Of a stretch of 64,000 bases of DNA, positions 59,560 to 64,000 are shown in pieces; positions within the stretch are counted from its first letter, which is position 1; every line of letters starts with the position of its first letter. The DNA comes from Terribium retamae (GTDB lineage: Bacteria > Pseudomonadota > Alphaproteobacteria > Rhizobiales > Rhizobiaceae): NCBI RefSeq assembly GCF_022347545.1, contig NZ_JAKREW010000004.1:62001-126000 (forward strand). The letters are read 5' to 3'. Made by a program: the position numbers and the translations under genes. A model generated the notes under the pieces. It had not been told where the DNA came from and searched no databases. It saw only the letters and a program-made list of their open reading frames with translations.

Positions 59560-59595
59560 GAAGCCGGAGGCGCTGTATCAAGCGCTTCCGGCTTC
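59560..59595. other. Strong hairpin upstream of the alpha/beta hydrolase gene
   Basis: GAAGCCGGAGGCGCT (59560-59574) pairs with 59581-59595 at 14 of 15 positions around a six-base loop. It lies between the divergent Hsp20 and hydrolase genes, about 130 bases before the hydrolase start, with AT-rich sequence (GGATATTTAAAG) after it. It could be a leader structure or the end of an unrecognised small transcript. The rest of 59390-59723 shows nothing I can name. Confidence 0.5.
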
Positions 59596-59723
59596 GGATA
59601 TTTAAAGCCTCGCCCAAACAGCTCGCCCTTGGGGATTTGCTTTGCATTTTACCCAATAGCTTCTATCACCTGCTGATTGGCCCGCATGCGGGCGCGGAGC
59701 CTCGTCCTTCCAAAAAGCCCCCG

Positions 59724-60674
59724 ATGACGGATCTTTTCTACGAACTCGACGGCAATCCCGTTCCCGAAAATGCCGTCACCGGCTTTTTCACCACGCACGA
59801 CCGCAAGCAGATCCGCTACGCCAGGTTTGCCGCAACCAGCCGGCCGCTCAAGGGCACGATTGTAGTGCTTCCGGGCCGCAACGAGTGCATCGAGAAATAT
59901 TTCGAAACCGTGCGCGACATCGCCGGGCGAGGCTTCGGCGTGGCCATGCTCGACTGGCGTGGCCAGGGTGCCTCCGACCGGCTTCTCAAGAACCCGCAGC
60001 GCGGTTATGTCGGAAGTTTCCACGACTATGCGGCAGACCTCGAACAGCTGTTCGTGGACGTCGTCCTGCCTGATTGCCGCGGTCCCTACTACATTCTCGC
60101 GCATTCGGCAGGCGCGTTGGTTGCCCTGCTTTCCAGCCCCGCCCTGGTCAATCGGGTGCAGCGCATGGTACTGATCGCGCCTTTTCTCGAACTCCCCGAC
60201 CAGCGCGTGTCGATGAAAACCGTGCGTCGCCTCGGCAGCGCGCTGGCTTATGCCGGACTTGGCCGCGCCTACGCCGCGTGGGGGCCGCGCAAGGCCTTGC
60301 CGACGCCGTTCGAGAGCAATCTGCTGACCACCGATCCCAACCGCTATCGCCGCAACACCGAGCTCTACCAGGCTTATCCGCAATTGGCGCTGGGCGGCCC
60401 CACCGTGCGCTGGTTGCGTGCCGCAGCAATCGCCGCCGAGACAGTGCGCGATCCTGAATTCATGGCACGGATGAAGATCCCCACGCTGATCATCGGAGCC
60501 GGCAACGACCGCGTCGTTTCAACCCGCGCGGTCGAACATTTTGCCCGCCATATCAGGCTCGGCTCTTTCCTGATGATCGACGGCGCCAAGCACGAGATCC
60601 TGCAGGAGAAAGACTATTACCGCGAGCAATTCCTTGCAGCCTTCGACGCGTTCATTCCAGGCAGCGAAGAGTAG
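59724..60674 (+). CDS. Alpha/beta hydrolase, lysophospholipase-like (PldB/S33 family)
   Basis: A 316-residue serine hydrolase. It has the oxyanion-region TIVVLPGRNECIEKYFET, MLDWRGQGASDRL, the nucleophile elbow YILAHSAGALVAL (Ser about residue 130), a late Asp in TLIIGAGNDRVVS, and the catalytic His in DGAKHEIL. The pattern matches the PldB/monoglyceride-lipase group, so a lysophospholipid or monoacylglycerol substrate is plausible. There is no signal peptide. ATG 59724 gives a normal start; the upstream frame covers noncoding hairpins. Confidence 0.85.
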   Translation: MTDLFYELDGNPVPENAVTGFFTTHDRKQIRYARFAATSRPLKGTIVVLPGRNECIEKYFETVRDIAGRGFGVAMLDWRGQGASDRLLKNPQRGYVGSFHDYAADLEQLFVDVVLPDCRGPYYILAHSAGALVALLSSPALVNRVQRMVLIAPFLELPDQRVSMKTVRRLGSALAYAGLGRAYAAWGPRKALPTPFESNLLTTDPNRYRRNTELYQAYPQLALGGPTVRWLRAAAIAAETVRDPEFMARMKIPTLIIGAGNDRVVSTRAVEHFARHIRLGSFLMIDGAKHEILQEKDYYREQFLAAFDAFIPGSEE

Positions 60675-60690
60675 GAAGGGGCGGGCTAGT

Positions 60691-61464
60691 TCAACCCCGC
60701 AGCGCCTCCATGGCAGCTTCGTGCAATTCGGGCGTCGCCGCCGCTATGATATCGCCACCGTTTTCAGCCGGATGCCCATCGAACGTGGTGATCACGCCGC
60801 CCGCCTTCTCGATGATCGGGATCAGCGCAACGATGTCATAAGGCTTCAGCCCGGGGTCGGCGACGATGTCGACCGTACCCGCCGCGACCATGGCGAAGGC
60901 ATAGCAGTCGGTGCCATAGCGCGAGAGCTGCACCTTTGTCTCGAAAAGGTCGAAACGGCCGCGGGCATCGCCTTTGAACAGCGCCGGCGTCGTGGTGAAC
61001 AGTGTGGCGTCTTCGAGTTTCGTCGTCTTTCGCGCAGCAAGCTTGCGCGGCCCGCCGGGCCCTTCGTAGAAGGCGCCGTCTGTATTGGCGTAGAACAATT
61101 CACCTGTGAAAGGCTGCGACATCAGTCCGGCGACCGCATCGCCATCGACCGTTAGCCCGACCAGCGTGCCCCAGACCGGAAGACCGGAAATGAAGGCACG
61201 GGTGCCGTCGATCGGATCGATCACCCAAACATGCCGGCTGGCGAGATTCTCGCTGCCATGCTCTTCACCAAGGATGCCATGATCCGGGAACTCGGCACCG
61301 ATCAGTGCGCGAATGGCGCGTTCCGCCTCGCGGTCGGCTTCCGTGACGGGATCGAAGCCACCGGACAGCTTGTTGACCACCGCCCCCTGGCTGCGGAAAC
61401 GTGGCAACGTCTCGGCCGCGGCAGCGCTGGCGATCCGCCGCATGAAGTCGGGGGAAATGTTCAA
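60691..61464 (-). CDS. hisN: HisN-type histidinol-phosphatase (inositol monophosphatase family)
   Basis: A 257-residue Mg-dependent phosphatase. Metal-site motifs are GFDPVTEADREAERAIR, GILGEEHG, and WVIDPIDGTRAFISGLPVWG; the third metal Asp is in KPYDIVALIPIIEKAGGVI. The RAFISGLP form (not NF) and overall length match the HisN subgroup used for histidinol phosphate in alphaproteobacteria, though inositol monophosphatase activity cannot be excluded. It is divergent from the adjacent small RNA. Confidence 0.86.
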   Translation of the reverse strand: MNISPDFMRRIASAAAAETLPRFRSQGAVVNKLSGGFDPVTEADREAERAIRALIGAEFPDHGILGEEHGSENLASRHVWVIDPIDGTRAFISGLPVWGTLVGLTVDGDAVAGLMSQPFTGELFYANTDGAFYEGPGGPRKLAARKTTKLEDATLFTTTPALFKGDARGRFDLFETKVQLSRYGTDCYAFAMVAAGTVDIVADPGLKPYDIVALIPIIEKAGGVITTFDGHPAENGGDIIAAATPELHEAAMEALRG

Positions 61465-61593
61465 GTGCCTCTCCTGGGAACTGCCGGTCGGATGTGCCGC
61501 CTCGCGTACTTACCAAAAGCGTTGCGGGAATGTCACGCGCCGAGCACGGCAGACTTTTCCTATTTCATTTTGAATTAATTATCAGGTTGACTT

Positions 61594-61608
61594 TTGTGCA
61601 GCGCACAA
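61594..61608 (+). promoter_or_regulatory. Palindromic operator in the sRNA promoter
   Basis: TTGTGCAGCGCACAA, a perfect six-base-arm palindrome with a three-base spacer, lies just downstream of TTGACT (61587-61592) and just before the predicted 5' end of the small RNA. The -10 element is not clear. The motif is TGC-rich like operators of polyhydroxybutyrate regulators, but the binder is unknown. Confidence 0.5.
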
Positions 61609-61614
61609 TAACCT

Positions 61615-61705
61615 CGGAGACGGACAGGTTCTCCTGTCCATGCCCACCTTGGGCGTTTCCTCCCTAGACTTCGACCGCGTCGTGTCAACGATGCGGTCTT
61701 TTTTT
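61615..61705 (+). ncRNA. suhB/alpha-r8 (MmgR-like) small RNA
   Basis: A compact gene-free segment with three ordered hairpins: GGACAGG-TTCT-CCTGTCC (61622-61639), GCCCA-CCT-TGGGC (61642-61654), and a strong intrinsic terminator with arms 61673-61683 and 61688-61698 followed by seven T. Between the second hairpin and the terminator is an unpaired GTTTCCTCCCTAG, an anti-ribosome-site sequence. This layout, with the CCACCTTGGGCGTTTCCTCCC core next to an inositol-monophosphatase-family gene, fits the alphaproteobacterial suhB/MmgR family, which base-pairs with mRNAs through Hfq. Confidence 0.75.
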
Positions 61706-61779
61706 GAGCGAGTAGGGAATAGTGAGTAGCGGTATCCATGCCTATTCGCTTTAAATCTCGAATAGTTCCCTATTCGCTC
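61706..61779. repeat. Heptad-type inverted repeat (GAGTAG/AATAG family), copy 2
   Basis: GAGCGAGTAGGGAA (61706-61719) pairs with 61766-61779 at 13 of 14 positions. The left arm continues in heptads (GGAATAG, TGAGTAG). It begins on the base after the sRNA T-run and ends five bases before the N-formylglutamate amidohydrolase stop. Confidence 0.6.
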
Positions 61780-61783
61780 TCTA

Positions 61784-62677
61784 TCACTCCGCCGCTTCCG
61801 GCAGGTCGATGAGGTGATGGTCCGGCAACGCCATCAAGTCTGCCGCGAAGCGCGCAATATCCTCCGCCAGCGCATCGAATCCTGCCGACTTCTGGAAAGT
61901 GCGTTCATTCATATAAAGACCGCGATTGATCTCGATTTGCAGCGCATGCAGGTTGCGTGCCGGCCGTCCATAATGCTCGGTGATGAAGCCACCGGCATAA
62001 GGTTTGTTGTAGGCAACGGAATAACCCATGCCGCTCAGGAGTGAGATCGCCTCCTGTGTCAGGGCCGCTGCCGCCGACGTGCCGAAGCGGTCGCCGATGA
62101 TAAAATCGGGGCGCATGCCCTGATCGCTGGTACGCACACTGGCCGGCATCGAGTGGCAGTCGATGAGCACCGCATAGCCGAAACGGGCATGGGTGCCGGC
62201 AATCAATCGTTTCAGCGTCTCGTGATACGGCTTGTAGACGGTCTCGATGCGTTGGAAAGCCTCCGCGATAGGCAGCCTGCTGGCATAGATATCCAGCCCC
62301 TCGCCCACCAGTTTCGGCACGGTACCAAGCCCACCCGCCACGCGCGCCGAACGGATGTTGCAATAGGAAGGCACCGGCTCGACGAACATGCGCGGGTCGA
62401 GCTCCCACGGCTCGCGGTTCACATCGAGATAGGCGCGCGGGAAATTGGCGGCCAGCATCGGCGCGCCCAGCATGATGGCAGAACCGAACAACTCCTCGAC
62501 ATAACAATCCTCGGACCGGCGGATGGTGTTGCGGTCCAGCTTGGCCATCGCCAGGAATCGATCCGGATAGTGTCGGCCACTGTGCGGAGAGTTGAAGACG
62601 AAGGGGACGCGCTGTTCGGCGCCCGAGCGGATTTCGAAGGGCGGTATGACCGCAAAATCCTCTGCCGGCGACGTCAA
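61784..62677 (-). CDS. N-formylglutamate amidohydrolase family protein
   Basis: A 297-residue metallo-amidohydrolase. Family motifs are VPFVFNSPHSGRHYP near residue 24, RSEDCYVEELFG, NFPRAYLDVNREPWELD, and LIDCHSMPAS around residue 170, which supplies the zinc ligands. The classical HutG enzyme hydrolyses N-formyl-glutamate in histidine degradation; no other hut genes are nearby, so the substrate may be another N-acyl amino acid. The stop lies immediately beside the heptad repeat. Confidence 0.87.
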   Translation of the reverse strand: MTSPAEDFAVIPPFEIRSGAEQRVPFVFNSPHSGRHYPDRFLAMAKLDRNTIRRSEDCYVEELFGSAIMLGAPMLAANFPRAYLDVNREPWELDPRMFVEPVPSYCNIRSARVAGGLGTVPKLVGEGLDIYASRLPIAEAFQRIETVYKPYHETLKRLIAGTHARFGYAVLIDCHSMPASVRTSDQGMRPDFIIGDRFGTSAAAALTQEAISLLSGMGYSVAYNKPYAGGFITEHYGRPARNLHALQIEINRGLYMNERTFQKSAGFDALAEDIARFAADLMALPDHHLIDLPEAAE

Positions 62678-62831
62678 ATTTCAGGAACCCATAGGAACGC
62701 ATCTGTCATGGCGTCAACGTGCCACCGCGCAGGCCACATGTCCAGCATTTCAGCACCGTTTGCCAGCTTGACGCAACGGGAGAGAACGCCATCATTCACT
62801 TGATGTTTACCCTCGCGATTCCATATACGGG

Positions 62832-62839
62832 ATGGTTAA
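62832..62839 (-). promoter_or_regulatory. CtrA-type half-site upstream of the CpdR-like gene
   Basis: ATGGTTAA on the plus strand (TTAACCAT on minus) lies about 50 bases before the CpdR-like start. CpdR acts in the CtrA degradation pathway, so the site would fit a feedback circuit, but it may be chance. Confidence 0.3.
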
Positions 62840-62887
62840 CGGGATTGTTCTGCACAATTCCCGGGGGATGATTCGGACGGGACGAGA

Positions 62888-63250
62888 ATGACACGCATCC
62901 TGCTGGCGGAAGACGACGATGACATGCGCCGGTTTCTGGTGAAGGCGCTTGAGCGCGCCGGCTACCAGGTCAGTGATTTCGACAATGGCGCCAGCGCCTA
63001 TGAGCGCCTGCGCGAAGAGCCGTTTTCGCTGCTTTTGACCGATATCGTCATGCCGGAGATGGACGGCATCGAATTGGCCCGCCGCGCCACCGAGATCGAT
63101 CCGGACCTCAAGGTCATGTTCATCACCGGCTTTGCCGCCGTGGCACTGAACCCCGATTCGAAGGCGCCACGCGACGCCAAGGTTCTGTCGAAACCCTTCC
63201 ATCTGCGCGACCTCGTCAACGAAGTCGAGAAAATGCTGCACGCCGCGTAA
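62888..63250 (+). CDS. cpdR: CpdR-like single-domain response regulator
   Basis: A 120-residue stand-alone receiver. Phosphorylation-site Asp52 is in LLLTDIVMPEMDG, with the acidic pocket AEDDDD at 8-13 and the switch Lys in VLSKPFHLRDLV. It ends in His-Ala-Ala. It closely resembles CpdR, the cell-cycle adaptor that in unphosphorylated form directs ClpXP to degrade CtrA and other substrates. No output domain is present. ATG 62888 follows the GACGGGACGAGA ribosome-site region. Confidence 0.88.
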   Translation: MTRILLAEDDDDMRRFLVKALERAGYQVSDFDNGASAYERLREEPFSLLLTDIVMPEMDGIELARRATEIDPDLKVMFITGFAAVALNPDSKAPRDAKVLSKPFHLRDLVNEVEKMLHAA

Positions 63251-63475
63251 GCGGCCATTTCAACCAAACCTTCATTGCAGCTGTTTCAGTGGCGTCGCTT
63301 CCGCACGCCTGTGCATATCTGTGTGGTCGATTCGTTTCCGAACTGGCCAGCCACCCGCCGCAAGATTGCACTGCCAGCAGTGAATGCAGCAGCCAAGCTG
63401 CTGCAAAACCCATGCAGACGCCGCCGCCGCCATCACGACATTTTGGATGTCGGCTTTCTTTCGCTGTTCTCGCTA

Positions 63476-63504
63476 TTGACGCGCCGAAACAAAAGTGGTG
63501 TATG
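63476..63504 (+). promoter_or_regulatory. Promoter of tRNA-Val
   Basis: TTGACG (63476-63481), then a 17-base spacer to TGTATG (63499-63504), 13 bases before the tRNA 5' end. The strong -35 element and position fit a stable-RNA promoter. The rest of 63251-63475 shows no gene. Confidence 0.5.
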
Positions 63505-63517
63505 CGCGGCGTCGGAT

Positions 63518-63592
<75 letters not shown>

Positions 63593-64000
63593 TCCAGACC
63601 TCTAAAAATACCCTTCAGTGGTCCGTAGTGTCCCCGCACGTCGGGCAGAGCCCTCAACGGAAAGGCTGATAAATCAGCTGCTTACGTAGTCTACTCCTCC
63701 GTTCCGTCAGAGACAACGACCTTTCCTCAAGCAACACGCCCATTCAAACAGCCGACGCCGCGCATCATCCCCAGCGAGAGCAGATTGGCATGAACCATAG
63801 GCTCCAAGCGAAGCAGGTGTGACAAAGGTGTGACAGCGGACTAGCTCCGAGTCGTGACCGTCACATAGGCCCCACCCCTAGGGCCGGTACCCGGGGGAAC
63901 CACCCCCTACGCTTTTAAGGGTATGACCCCTCGAAATATTCTCACTGAAATTATGGGTTTTCCGGGTCGGGCGACTCTATGCTTGTTCGAGTGTTAGGTT
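63593..64000. other. Gene-free segment downstream of tRNA-Val
   Basis: All six frames are interrupted and no product is recognisable. Visible details are two direct copies of GGTGTGACA (63816-63824 and 63827-63835), a short GTGACCGTCAC palindrome, and a C/G-run block (about 63868-63913). tRNA 3' ends are common integration sites, so this could be the start of an integrated element or its scar, but no integrase or att duplicate is visible. Confidence 0.4.

Noticed and set aside
61784..62677. Histidine utilisation (hut) operon suggested by N-formylglutamate amidohydrolase
   Set aside because: No hutH, hutU, hutI or hutF gene is nearby; the gene stands alone.

Overview
The window is GC-rich, densely coded chromosome from an alphaproteobacterium. 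It is most likely from the Hyphomicrobiales, in or near the Phyllobacteriaceae (Mesorhizobium-like). The pointers are a Brucella-type Omp10 lipoprotein, homospermidine synthase, a type III ornithine decarboxylase, a CpdR-like receiver, DUF982 and DUF2076 proteins, Rhizobium-type intergenic mosaic repeats, and three loci tied to alphaproteobacterial RNA motifs (ybhL, speF and suhB types). The content looks chromosomal and mostly housekeeping. I see no transposase, integrase, CRISPR array or rRNA.

Layout. 1-6.5 kb: a BI-1 family membrane protein cut by the window edge, DUF2076, a PAS-LuxR regulator paired with a glucan hydrolase, then small stress or envelope genes (PRC-barrel, a frameshifted CsbD, DUF982, a 49-residue membrane protein) and an SCP2 protein behind a MerR-type palindrome. 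6.5-18.8 kb: an acetyltransferase, ornithine decarboxylase with a long structured leader, amidase and LysR, a metal-efflux cluster (DUF1007, RcnA-like exporter, CDF transporter), a RimJ-like acetyltransferase, an aminotransferase behind a large nested inverted repeat, a Kazal-domain protein, a TerB-like protein and a frameshifted tRNA hydroxylase gene trhO. 18.9-30.9 kb: an endolysin-like muramidase, KDPG aldolase, a Tat-type DUF882 protein, a sigma-54 response regulator, oligoendopeptidase F, PabB and PabC-like enzymes, an S41-like protein, and YciI with a DUF3445 protein. 31-35 kb: homospermidine synthase facing a complete galactitol-type PTS enzyme II. 35-47.8 kb: envelope genes (Omp10, 5'-nucleotidase with LysM, paraslipin and NfeD, an outer-membrane barrel, lytic transglycosylase, SGNH/DUF459), hemH, kdsD and galU. 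47.8-54.1 kb: gltD and gltB. 54.6-64 kb: threonine aldolase, PhzF, LysE, an MFS transporter with a SoxR-box promoter, Hsp20 with an RpoH promoter and a ROSE-like leader, an alpha/beta hydrolase, a HisN-type phosphatase, a suhB/MmgR-like sRNA, an N-formylglutamate amidohydrolase, the CpdR-like receiver and tRNA-Val(GAC). The last 400 bases hold no gene I can recognise.

Functional themes are polyamine synthesis (decarboxylase plus homospermidine synthase), glutamate assimilation (GltBD), envelope and peptidoglycan remodelling, metal export, and RNA- or stress-controlled expression. The most interesting material is intergenic: a 98-bp nested inverted repeat at 14984-15081, the sRNA at 61615-61705, the Hsp20 thermometer leader, the SoxR and MerR-type operators, two repeat families, and two single-base deletions that each break an otherwise intact gene.
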